A program made the translations under genes and the position numbers. From Hyaloscypha bicolor E (lineage: Eukaryota; Ascomycota; Leotiomycetes; Helotiales; Hyaloscyphaceae): a stretch of 64,000 nucleotides of DNA. The stretch lies in NCBI RefSeq assembly GCF_002865645.1, contig NW_020194555.1, positions 3,374,288-3,438,287 on the forward strand, given 5' to 3'. Shown piece by piece: positions 1 to 9,330 of this stretch (the first letter of the stretch is position 1; each line of letters opens with the position of its first letter). Under the pieces are notes generated by a model. The model was not told the origin of the DNA, searched no databases, and saw only the letters and a list, made by a program, of their open reading frames with translations.

Positions 1-1325
1 ATTTCAACAGGGAAGGCGGAAGCCGGGAGAGTAGTTTCAACGACACCACTGGCACTGTCATACAACCCCCGAAGAGAGTCAAAAGGCACACATTACCTCC
101 AACACCGAGTCTAGCGACTCATGGTTTAATATCGGAGTCAAGACAATCATCAATGCCTGTAGCTCCAACGAGAAGGGAGTCAATATCTAACTTAGGTGCT
201 TCAGATTTGGGACGAAGGAAGTCAAAACCCGGAGCCCATCGTTTTATGTTGGCTAGCTTCACAGCGGGAGATCAGTCTTGTCCAACTCCTCCCTCGGAAC
301 CATCAATCGTGGATGCAGATTCATTCATCGGCCCGTCCACACCTCGTCCTGTCGCTCCGATCATGTCTCCAATCTCTCATTCTCCTCCACATGAAGCTTC
401 ACTGATATCCGAGACGCCTTCTCGTTCTCGGGCGAGTTCTTGGCGAGACAGCTTCGTCAAGAGATTCTCGCCTCCACGAAGTGGCGCTACAACCGAAAAG
501 CCTTCAATAATCGACATGTTCACGATCCTCCGTCAACATCCAGATTCTCCCGATGTCCCTACGCCTCTATCTCAGCTACAGCTGGTCAATTCCCATGGCC
601 AAACCTACGCTGATGCTGAAATGCTTCGCACGAGAGACAAGATCCGGAGACAACTGCGATTTCTTTTCATCTACCCTCTGGTATATATCGGGATGTGGAT
701 CCTCCCCTTCGTTTCACATGCCCTCCAATACGACGATAGATACGCCCTCAACCCTCCCTTTGCACTGACATGTGTTACCACCATATCTATCTGCATCCAA
801 GCAGCCGTAGATTGCTGGCTCTTCTCTACCCGCGAGAAACCATGGCGCCATATCCCAGGAAGCAACGGTAGTTTCTGGGCAAGCTTGAAGTTCTGGTCTG
901 GCTGGAAGGGGATGGGGAAGCGGAGAGTGGTCAATGGACCAGGCAAGACGAGAGAGGAGATGGTGCGAGAGGCAAGAGCAGCGTACAGGAGACGAGATGA
1001 AGAGTTGGCGCAGAGAAAGGAGCAGGTTGAGAAGGGCCATGCTCATACGCCCACAGATACTACGAAGAGGGGAGAGAGGAGCTGGTGGGAAGCGGCTGGT
1101 ATCGATGGCGTTGTGGATACGTCGATGAGTCCTGTGGCGGAGGAGGTAGCGAATCCGATGGAAGACATTGCTTTTCCTTCCCCAGACGAGGAGAAGGGAA
1201 TGAAGATGGCCAGTGGAGAGCACGAGGGAGATATTGCTGTTGGGAGGAATCAGCAGATAAAGTGGGATCTGAGCGAGCCTGTGTCGCCTGTCAGCGGCGA
1301 AGGCTCCGGGAGCTCGAGTACATAG
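1..1325 (+). CDS. Gpr1/Git3-type G protein-coupled receptor, C-terminal part (5' truncated by window edge)
   Basis: The frame is open from the left edge to TAG at 1323-1325, giving about 440 residues of a longer protein. The first ~215 residues are Ser/Pro-rich and fit the long third cytoplasmic loop of fungal nutrient-sensing receptors. Two membrane segments follow, the first around FLFIYPLVYIGMWILPF and the second around FALTCVTTISICIQAAVDC. After them comes a short conserved stretch with Trp, Arg and Lys (REKPWRH). This arrangement matches the Git3 C-terminal domain of Gpr1-like receptors, which signal glucose or amino acids through a G-alpha protein to cAMP. The tail is charged, with a likely coiled stretch (RRRDEELAQRKEQVEKG) and a Ser-rich end. 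The family call rests on recognised motifs; the ligand cannot be inferred. The N-terminal five helices lie outside the window. Confidence 0.8.
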   Translation, partial: FNREGGSRESSFNDTTGTVIQPPKRVKRHTLPPTPSLATHGLISESRQSSMPVAPTRRESISNLGASDLGRRKSKPGAHRFMLASFTAGDQSCPTPPSEPSIVDADSFIGPSTPRPVAPIMSPISHSPPHEASLISETPSRSRASSWRDSFVKRFSPPRSGATTEKPSIIDMFTILRQHPDSPDVPTPLSQLQLVNSHGQTYADAEMLRTRDKIRRQLRFLFIYPLVYIGMWILPFVSHALQYDDRYALNPPFALTCVTTISICIQAAVDCWLFSTREKPWRHIPGSNGSFWASLKFWSGWKGMGKRRVVNGPGKTREEMVREARAAYRRRDEELAQRKEQVEKGHAHTPTDTTKRGERSWWEAAGIDGVVDTSMSPVAEEVANPMEDIAFPSPDEEKGMKMASGEHEGDIAVGRNQQIKWDLSEPVSPVSGEGSGSSST

Positions 1326-2945
1326 GGTCAGGAGACACATATGGGTGGGATGGGAGTGAAATTTAGCGGCATTTGCTGGCGTTTTGGGAATTACTTTGCA
1401 TGGAAGGACTGGGGGATTGGCTTTGGGTTACTGGGTTACTTCCGGAGAGTCTACGGACCCGGACTGAGGCATTGCATTGCATTTGGGTGGTGTTTGCTTT
1501 TAGCACAGAACCATGTCTCTGCATGCAGAGATACATTGTGGAGGGGTATCTCGGGCTTTGTAGATATGAAGAGCAATCACTGGTTGATACTTGCTCCCTG
1601 CTATGTGATTTGAAGAAGCTCAACTTGTGATGACACAAGAAGAGAACACGCAACGGAGATGCGATTTCTGCTTACGGATCTCCGTAGAAATGCGAAGGCA
1701 AAACTGCGAGCACATTTCCCCTTGCCCGGCCCTGTTGAAGAACCTCTTCTGTCCCACGAGAAGAAAAGGGGTGATGCTTAAGCGAATTCGGGAGGCATAA
1801 GCGAGCATTCTTACTCTATTCCTGGTCATGATGTGAGGGAGCGCGTGACGCTTCGATGCATGCAATTAATGTGTCCTTGTCTCTCTCTCACTGCTTTGAG
1901 AGTGGCTAAGTGAGGTATGATTAACGATTCATAGTTCTTCTTCTCTTCTTTCATTCGGAGTTCACGGTAGTAGAGACTCTGCAACACAACTTGCCACCTG
2001 GATCTGACTTTCACATCCCTTCACGCTTCATTTATTACTTCGCAATTGCATCGTGTCTTCCAATTCAACCATTGCGGACGTTTCACTGCACTTCAGACGC
2101 TCTTTCCCAATTTCCAAAAATTCAGGGGGGCTTGAAGTCACGTGCAGCGCTCCTTCCCCTTCATCGTTACTTCCACTTTCGTCGACCACCACGCTACCTG
2201 GTTGCTTCTGAGGAGCTGAGCGATCTCCCAAACTTGAACTTGCTTCTATTGTTTTTGGACATCCAGAAGCATAGCATACATATCCATGAACACCGCCTTT
2301 GTCTTCCAGGAGAAGAAATCCTCGATCGCGGATTCATTCCACTGTGGCAATTGACGTTGGGCGTTATTCTTTTACATCCAGTAAGTGCAAACAGAGCCTT
2401 TCTAGTTTCCAAAGAATCTAACATCAAACTTTCTGCCAGTTGACATCGAGCATCACATCCTTCCTTCCGGCAGCGAAGACTTCGGCCTCTTCATCTTCAA
2501 AGAGTCAAAGTTCGAAATCTCGAATCTGCAACTTTGCACTGGCTGACATTGGACTCGCCGAGTTCCTTTTTCATCAAACATAGAGCTGATACCGCCTACT
2601 CGTCACCTTCGGCACCTGCAGAGCACATCTTTCCGCCTGGTCTTCGTGGCAACATAAGCATTGGGTATCTCTCCATCGACAGCACGATAAGGGACGATTT
2701 CCTTGCTATCGATCTCAGAAAGCCCGTCTCTTTGGCCCAGAACATCGGTCTTCTAAGTATCAGAAAAGCTTAGCCTTGACCCTACTTGTGAGCTGACCCC
2801 ATTCCTATGTGCATAATTCCTGCTGAACTTTCGTGAAGGTCAAGCTTAATCTCGCCGATGCAGATAAGCTATCCGCATTCAACGCTCTAGGAAACACACA
2901 ATTGAAGAAAGCCGTCACCGAACTTGAAGTGTTGCTATTGCAGCT
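1326..2945. other. Intergenic, no supported gene
   Basis: About 1.6 kb between the receptor and the 2EXR gene. It holds several open frames on both strands, the longest 150 codons at 1991-2443 on the plus strand, but none has a recognisable domain, signal peptide or convincing splice pattern. The last few hundred bases may be 5' leader of the downstream gene. Confidence 0.5.
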
Positions 2946-3656
2946 ATGTCATTCGATGAGTTTCAGTTATTTCAGAAGCTTCCACCAGAACTGAGAATAC
3001 AGATTTGGAAAGAAGCTTGTATGGAGCCGCGAATTGTCGAGGTAGTGTTCCACACTTATATTCACTTTTCCGTTCCGGAGAATGAGACCTACAGCATCTT
3101 TACAACTCAAACCCCAGCTCCGGCCGTCTTGCATGTCTGTCCTGAGGCACGAGAGGAGGGTCTCAAGCACTATACTAGGATATTCAGAATAGCTCCGATC
3201 GCTCCTGATTACTGGAGAGACAGAGTCATATACATCAACTCGGCGAAAGACACGGTATGTTTAACATTTGGGTACAACCACGCTCGGCGTCTTATAGAAG
3301 ACGATTACGCCCTGGTGGCTGGCTTGCTCCAAGAGCGTTGGTTCAATGAGGAGACTGTTGGCTTGATACAGCGTATTGCAATTGAAATACCTGTTCTATC
3401 GCACCCAGAGTGGTATAAACTTGGACTCATATTGAGCATTCTTCCCGACTTGAGGGAGGCAATAATGGTAGTCGGCCCAATAAACATCAGAGGGAGAAGA
3501 AATGTGAGATTTGTGGATCTCACTACGCTGGAGGAGAGTCATTTGCTTTGTCCCAAAACATCTTGCCACATTGAGGCGACGAGAAGATATATTGCTAGTA
3601 TTGATACAGGACTGGAAATCAGACTACCGCCACTCATCAGCTTTAAGCGTCTGTAA
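2946..3656 (+). CDS. 2EXR domain protein, function unknown
   Basis: Single exon, 236 residues, starting MSFDEF. The N-terminus carries the fungal 2EXR signature: a hydrophobic FQLFQKLPPELRIQIWKEA block resembling an F-box, then PAVLHVCPEAREEGLKHY about 60 residues later. This family is expanded in Leotiomycetes and related moulds, with no established biochemical role. Proteins of this type are often read as degenerate F-box-like adaptors, which is inference only. The length is at the short end of the family, whose members commonly run 250-400 residues. No membrane segment or signal peptide is visible. The 3' neighbour is convergent, about 230 bases away. Confidence 0.8.
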   Translation: MSFDEFQLFQKLPPELRIQIWKEACMEPRIVEVVFHTYIHFSVPENETYSIFTTQTPAPAVLHVCPEAREEGLKHYTRIFRIAPIAPDYWRDRVIYINSAKDTVCLTFGYNHARRLIEDDYALVAGLLQERWFNEETVGLIQRIAIEIPVLSHPEWYKLGLILSILPDLREAIMVVGPINIRGRRNVRFVDLTTLEESHLLCPKTSCHIEATRRYIASIDTGLEIRLPPLISFKRL

Positions 3657-3887
3657 AGGTTCCGAGGGTGTTGGAATGATTCGGGTTGACTAAATTGCTG
3701 AGAGAAGTGGCTTCGGATGGATAGCCAGAATAGAACGGAGTGCTGGAGATTAGGAATACACACACATGAGTAGATTGGTCCAAAACAGTTCCTCTAAAGC
3801 GTTTGAATTATTCGTCGGACGATCATTTCAAGCAAGTGTCCACTCTAAAATGCAGCAAATAGACCAACATGACCTTTCCCAGATGTC

Positions 3888-4807
3888 TCACTCCAGAAGA
3901 AACTTCAAGAACGCCTTCGCAACCACCACCCCATCTTGATACTTATCCACCCTCCCCATCGCATCCTCAAACACCTCATCATCAAAGACCTTCGCCGCAT
4001 GCCTAACAAGTAACAACTCCCTCACAATCTCCTCATTGAACTCCGGATGTCCCTGAATGGCAATCAGACGTTTTGGGGCGTACATCCCTTGCACAGCACA
4101 CTTGTCCGTATACGCCAAGGGCTCAACTCCTTCCGGATACGCAAACATGATATCTCTGTGCATCTGATGTATTGCCTATCCCTAGTCAGCCAGACGCAAC
4201 CTGCAGGGAGGGAGTTACTCACCAGAGTATTCTGCCCAAAAATCTCTTGGCCTCTCTTCGTCAGATCCATGGGCGTAACGCTCGCCTCCCAGCCCCTTGC
4301 ATTCCTCCCCAGTCGTGCACCCATCGCGCGGCCGACGATCTGATGTCCGAAACAGACGCCTATCACCCTTACCCGCCTCTGCCTCAGCACTTGTTCGGTA
4401 AAGGAAAGTAGTTTGAGGATCCAGGGGGAGGAGGAGAAGGAGTCGTGTCTTGAGCCTGTTATGAGGATTGCGTCGATGGAGGCGAGGGAGGGGTAGTTTG
4501 AGGGGTCGTCTACAACGTTGTAGGAGGTGATGTGGAGACCGGATGAAGAGGTGAGGCCGGGGTAATGGAGGGCGTCGGCGCCGGATTTGAGGCTTGGGTG
4601 GTTAGCTGGAAGTCTGAGGGTTTGAGGAGGAGGATTGGGAAGGCAAGAGTCAGGTTCCGAGTTCGAGAAGCAAAGAGCGAGGGATTGGGATTGGAATAAC
4701 ACTTACAAGGAGGTGAAGACGCCGCCGTATCCGCCGTATTTCGAGCGGGTTCCTGGCTGAGGGGTGTCGCATTCGAGGACTGCGATGCGGAGGGGAAGGG
4801 AAGCCAT
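3888..4807 (-). CDS. Class I glutamine amidotransferase-like protein (GATase1)
   Basis: Three exons read on the minus strand: 4707-4807, 4223-4592 and 3888-4163, giving 248 residues. The donors are GTAAGT and GTGAGT. The nucleophile elbow GVCFGHQIVG puts the catalytic Cys near residue 111, and the partner His lies in IQGHPEF near residue 194, so the GATase triad is present. The protein opens with a beta strand, IAVLECDTP, and the loop RSKYGGYGGVF. It stands alone without a synthetase domain, like the uncharacterised yeast YLR126C-type amidotransferases. It probably hydrolyses glutamine or a gamma-glutamyl compound, but the acceptor is unknown. Start chosen at 4807, because exon 1 supplies the first strand of the fold. 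A start at the next upstream Met of the second exon would lose it. Confidence 0.85.
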
Positions 4808-5642
4808 CTTCGAAAATTTTACGTACGACGTTGTACGCAGCGAAGTATGGATGCAGTTAAAGGAAAAAACAGAAGGAAATTGTGTAGTGAAAGACAGTGT
4901 GATATTATATACTTATTAAGGAATGAATGACGCAGTTAATGCGGGGATGGTTTAGAAATTACTTATCGATAAAGAGGACGATATCGGACGAAAAGGAGGG
5001 GTAAATTCGTGTAACGTGCATACGAGTACCTATTTAAGCTTTTGTTTCCACGTCTTCTCTGAATAGAAGTCCGCTTCATAACACGTTACAAACTCATGCA
5101 TCTTCTTGACTCATTTGCGCTCTTCGAGGTCTTTCCCGGAAATGCTAGCCAATACAGTGTGCGGATGCCAAAATGGGGCCGGCCGAGATCACCTGCCGGG
5201 GGCCTACCCTCGCATGCATATGCAGCCTCTTGGCCTGAATTCGCAATCGCCATTGACTTATCCCATTCTTGCCCCTGTCCGCAACCGCCATTGACTAATC
5301 CCATTCTTACCCCTGTCGCCGGACCGCTGCAAGCCAATTTTGAGGGTCGCACCCTTTTCCCTTCTCTTCTCTTCTCTTTCTCTTCTCGTATCCTGCTCTC
5401 CATTGTTTCCTCTGTATGGCACTGTGCTGAGATAAGAGAGTAAATAGTTCAAGTAGTTGTTTGACATTAGCTCTTTCTTGCTTCACATGGAAGTCGGAGT
5501 CAGATCCGACTTAGATGATTGAGGATTTTCAAGCTTTAGGCAACCATATGACTCCAATCAGAACTTCGTTTGTGTCGGGTTACTCGAAGTTTTGCTTTGA
5601 TTTGTAGAGCCCGGACTTGCCAGTTCTTGATACAATATCGAA
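4808..5642. other. Divergent promoter region, no gene
   Basis: 835 bases between the minus-strand amidotransferase and the plus-strand MFS gene. The half next to the amidotransferase is AT-rich; the half next to the transporter contains CT-rich tracts at about 5355-5400. Overlapping short frames near 5100-5440 have no recognisable content and look like chance. Confidence 0.6.
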
Positions 5643-7622
5643 ATGGCTGGTGCTGGGCGTGTTTACGAGGAGGCTGGCTCAAGTAGCCAGCAAGAGGTTG
5701 TCCATGAGAGAACGTCGCTCCTCGGTTCGAACAATAACACTTCTTACGACCGTTCTCATATATCACCAGACGAAACGATCATTGATGAAGACTCCGAAGA
5801 AACAGAGATCGACCCCAATGAATTCGACAACCTCCTATCGCGAGCCGAGTCAATCACCACAGGGCTAGGAATCGAAGTCGAATCTCAAGAAACAGCCATG
5901 CTGCGAGGACCCCGTCGATACAGCTTCGGGAACGGCAGCTCCCGAGCCATCCCCGAATCCCCAAGCGAGGAAGACATAGAATCAAAACCTAAATCTCCTT
6001 TCCTAGCAGGCGTCAGCGTGGGCACCTTCTGGCTCATATTCGGCGGAGTTATGACGGGGAATTTCGTAGCATGCTTCGACTCGACGATCATGGTGTCCAG
6101 TCATCCGGTTATCACGTCCTATTTCCAGAGCTCGAATAGTGCATCCTGGCTTTCGACTGCGTTTTTGTTGACTTCGACGAGCTTTCAGCCGTTGTTTGGA
6201 AGGTTGTCCGATACAATTGGGAGGAAAACGCCGTATATTTTTACGATGACTATTTTCTTGATTGCGACGATTTGGTGTGCCCTTGCTCAGAGCATGACAA
6301 GCTTTATCATTGCTAGAGCTGTGTGTGGGCTGGGTGCTGGTGGGATGATGGCTATGGGATCGATCATCATGAGTGATCTTGTGCCGATTGAGATTCGTGG
6401 TGTGTATCAGTCGTATATAAATATCGTCTTCGGAGTAGGGTCAACAATGGGAGCTGCTCTTGGAGGCGCTATCGCAGACTCATTAGGCTGGAGGTGGGAG
6501 TTTGGTGTCCAGGTGCCTCTCATAGCTCTTTGCGTCCTCGGCTCCTATTTTGTGATTCCCAGGAAGCTCGGTTTAGCAGCGGGTATTGAGAAGAAGACCT
6601 TGTGGGAGGCGATGAAAGTGTTTGACTTCAAAGGGTCTCTTCTCCTCACAGCATGCATTACCTTTCTCATTCTCGGTTTGGTAAGTCTTCCTCAACTCCA
6701 CTCCATCACCTCACTAACAACAACAGAACCTCGGTGGCAACATCTTCCCATGGACGCACCCCTTCGTCCTCGCATCCCTCATCATCTTCAGTCTCGCCTT
6801 CCCCCTCTTCATTTACATCGAATCCATCGTCCCCCTACCCATCATGCCCCTAAAGCTCATCCTGCACAACCCGCGCGCAGGGCTCATCCTCGGGAACTTC
6901 ATCGGCGCCATCATCGCCAACGCCGTAACATTCAACATCCCGCTCTACTTCCAAGCCGTTTTGCTCGAGAGCGCCACCACCTCCGGTCTTCGTCTCATTG
7001 TGCCGTCCCTGGCAGCTTCGGCCGTAGGAACAGCGACGGGGTTCCTGATAACGTGGACGAAGAGGCTGAAGTGGTTGCTTGTGCTTGGTGTTATTTGTCT
7101 GGTTACGGGGACGATGGCACTGTCGTGTATGCAGAGGGGATTACCGGATTGGGCATACCTGTTATTCCTGGTTCCTTCTGCGATGGGTCAAGGGTTCATG
7201 TTCCCGGCTGCCTTTATGAGTGTCCTTGTTGTGTCTGAGCAGGCGGAGCAGGCGGTTGTGACGAGTACGTTGATTTTATGGAGGAGTTTGGGGATGGTGC
7301 TTGGTGTTGCAGCGAGTAGTTTGGTGGTGCAGAATGCGTTGTTGGTCTATCTTGAGAAGAATGTCGTGGGGCCAGATAAGGAGGATGTGAGATATCCGTC
7401 CCTCCTTTTCTTACCGATGGACTGACGGGTGAATAGGTTATTGAACAAGTTCGCAAATCCGTAAGAGCGATTGCGGATCTGGAGCCGGTTTACAGGGAGC
7501 AGGTGATTGATTCTTATGCTTCGGCGCTCAGAGCGACTTTCTTTATGACGGTCATTCTATCGCTGGTGGTAACTTTGATAACACTTTATATTAAACTGCC
7601 TCGGCTGGGACAGAGAAAATAA
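5643..7622 (+). CDS. MFS transporter, DHA2 family, Fnx1/Vba-like vacuolar basic amino acid type
   Basis: Three exons, 5643-6680, 6727-7386 and 7437-7622, giving 627 residues with all junctions in phase 0. A long hydrophilic N-terminus of about 115 residues contains a vacuolar-type acidic/dileucine element (HERTSLLG). About 14 hydrophobic segments follow. The MFS signature between helices 2 and 3 reads FGRLSDTIGRKTPY, and the helix-4 region reads RAVCGLGAGGMMAMGSI. The GWRWEF motif after helix 6 is also present. Family knowledge: DHA2 members of this type (S. pombe Fnx1/Fnx2, yeast Vba proteins) move basic amino acids into the vacuole by proton antiport, while close relatives are drug pumps. 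Substrate is therefore inference. Last exon encodes the final helix and ends LGQRK. Confidence 0.85.
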
Positions 7623-7770
7623 TGAGATAGGATGAATACCAAGGAAAGAAGGCTGAGAATAGATGCAAGATGAAAAGTATGTTCGGCGATAGAGGACGAT
7701 TAAACAGAGGCTGCATTAAAATGGGTGGGAATCGTAATCATAATCAAGCAACCTCCATTTCACCATTACC

Positions 7771-8880
7771 TTACAATTCCGTCCTGACGCCTACAGTTAT
7801 CAGATCCAACCATTTTGCCAACCTGTTCGTTCATATTAGTTTTTTTTTTGCCAATCCAATCCTGCGTGTTAAAATTAAAGAACATACCTATATCCAGCCC
7901 TCGCAATCTGTAACTGGATAACCGGCACAGCAGCCTCATAATAACTGCCACTCAACTCCTGATTCTCCACGCCTTCCTTCCCATTCGGCAGGACCGTCGT
8001 ACACACAAACTGGTTGGTCTGGCTCGCCCAACCCAGAGACGTCGTCACGGGATCCGTGATATCGATGCCTTCAAGCCAGCTCGCAGCCTGGTCTTTGAAC
8101 GCGCCGGTATTGATCTCGGTAGTAAGCGTGGCGGCCCAGCGTTCAGCGTCTGCTAGCGTATAGCCACCGACGAGCTTTTCTGGCATGTTGGTGTCCCAAA
8201 TGTGGTGCAAGTTGGTGGCTACTCCGCCGAAGAGGACGGCGATGGAGTTTCCTCCGCGGTCGAGAGCTTCGTCGTGGAGAGGTTGGTGGATGTCTCCTAC
8301 GAACTGTTTCTACTTAGAATCATCTCAAACCCATCTGTTTTGTCAAACTCACGTGGATGATAAACTATTCAACATCAGTATGAAGTTCTCAATAATTGGG
8401 ATTAAAATTTTCAAACCTTAGCAGCCATATTAATAGTTCCCTTATCCAACGAAGAGTCCAGAAGTTGTGTCGTCTACTTCCGTCATCAGCCTCTCATCCT
8501 TTCCCTTTCTTCCTCCCTTCCTCCCACCCAAAACTCACATAATTCTGAATCGCCCCAACCACACACCCGCTCTTCCCACAATCCCTCGAATACGTCACGC
8601 TACAACTATCCGGCGGATTATCCTCCGCATCAATGAAATGGAACGGCTCGCTGAACTTTCCCGCCTTTGTATACCGAAACGAATCAGCCCATGTCGCTAC
8701 CTTGGCTAGATATTCTGTGGAGGTGTCCTGAAGGATGGAGGAGAGGAAGACTTTTGTGTCTGCTGCAACGAAGTTTTGGGCGATGAAAGCGACGGTTTCG
8801 TGGCCAAGTGTGCCCCAGGCTAATGCTTGGTGGGCTGATGAGAGGAGGAGGAGAGATGGGGTTGTGAGTGTGAGCTTCAT
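7771..8880 (-). CDS. Secreted S1/P1-type zinc nuclease
   Basis: Five exons on the minus strand: 8539-8880, 8417-8473, 8353-8364, 7888-8303 and 7771-7822, giving 292 residues. The third exon is only 12 bases (FIIH), flanked by AG and GTGAGT, and is needed to join AAK to FVGDIHQPLHDEA. A signal peptide (MKLTLTTPSLLLLSSAHQALA) is followed by WGTLGHE, so the mature chain starts with the zinc-binding Trp. Other ligands of the trinuclear zinc site are visible: WAD, FHFIDAED, HQPLHD and HHIWD. Fungal S1/P1 enzymes cut single-stranded DNA and RNA and have 3'-nucleotidase activity, serving extracellular phosphate and nucleotide scavenging. The start was chosen at the signal peptide; Met codons further upstream in the same frame do not improve it. 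The second-exon donor is weak (GTTTGA). Confidence 0.9.
8353..8364 (-). other. 12-base microexon of the S1/P1 nuclease
   Basis: Encodes four residues, FIIH. On the minus strand it is preceded by GAATAG and followed by GTGAGTTTG. Skipping it keeps the frame but removes four residues of the conserved (F)VVHFVGD helix, which supports its inclusion. Confidence 0.75.
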
Positions 8881-9330
8881 GGTTGCGAATTGTGATGGAT
8901 TTTGGAATGGAGGAGGGTTAGGGAGATGGAATGAGATGACAGCGGAAGCATGTTTATCAGATGAAGAGGGCTGAGGGTTGATAAATAGAGGGCACTTTTC
9001 AGGCCGGGCTGAAGTGAAACAAGACTGTGATGTTGATTGGTGGTGGTTGTTGGGTCGATGAGTTGCAGGGGTTGCGGGAAGCGCCGACGCAGGGAAGCCA
9101 CTACCAATCGCCAAGCCACGTTCAACTGATGATACAGGAGCCATATATCTCGACTTCAAGATTTTAGTCGCAGATGTGGAGTTGAATCTGGAGAACACGT
9201 GCTCTTGTGTTCGTATGAATGGTGCGCATCTCGAAAGTAGACACAACCAACGTTCTCGTGCAAGTGTTGCGAGTTATACAGCTCGGTATCTCTGGTCCTA
9301 TATGGTAATCTTACAACATCTCGTCATCAG
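8881..9330. other. Promoter of the nuclease gene and 3' flank of ATP25
   Basis: 450 bases between two minus-strand genes. No gene seen. The reading frame of the nuclease stays open upstream to about 9246 but the content there is not protein-like. Confidence 0.5.

Noticed and set aside
1991..2443. Plus-strand frame of 150 codons upstream of the 2EXR gene
   Set aside because: No domain, His/Leu-rich composition and no splice link to the 2EXR start; kept only as a note in the intergenic entry.
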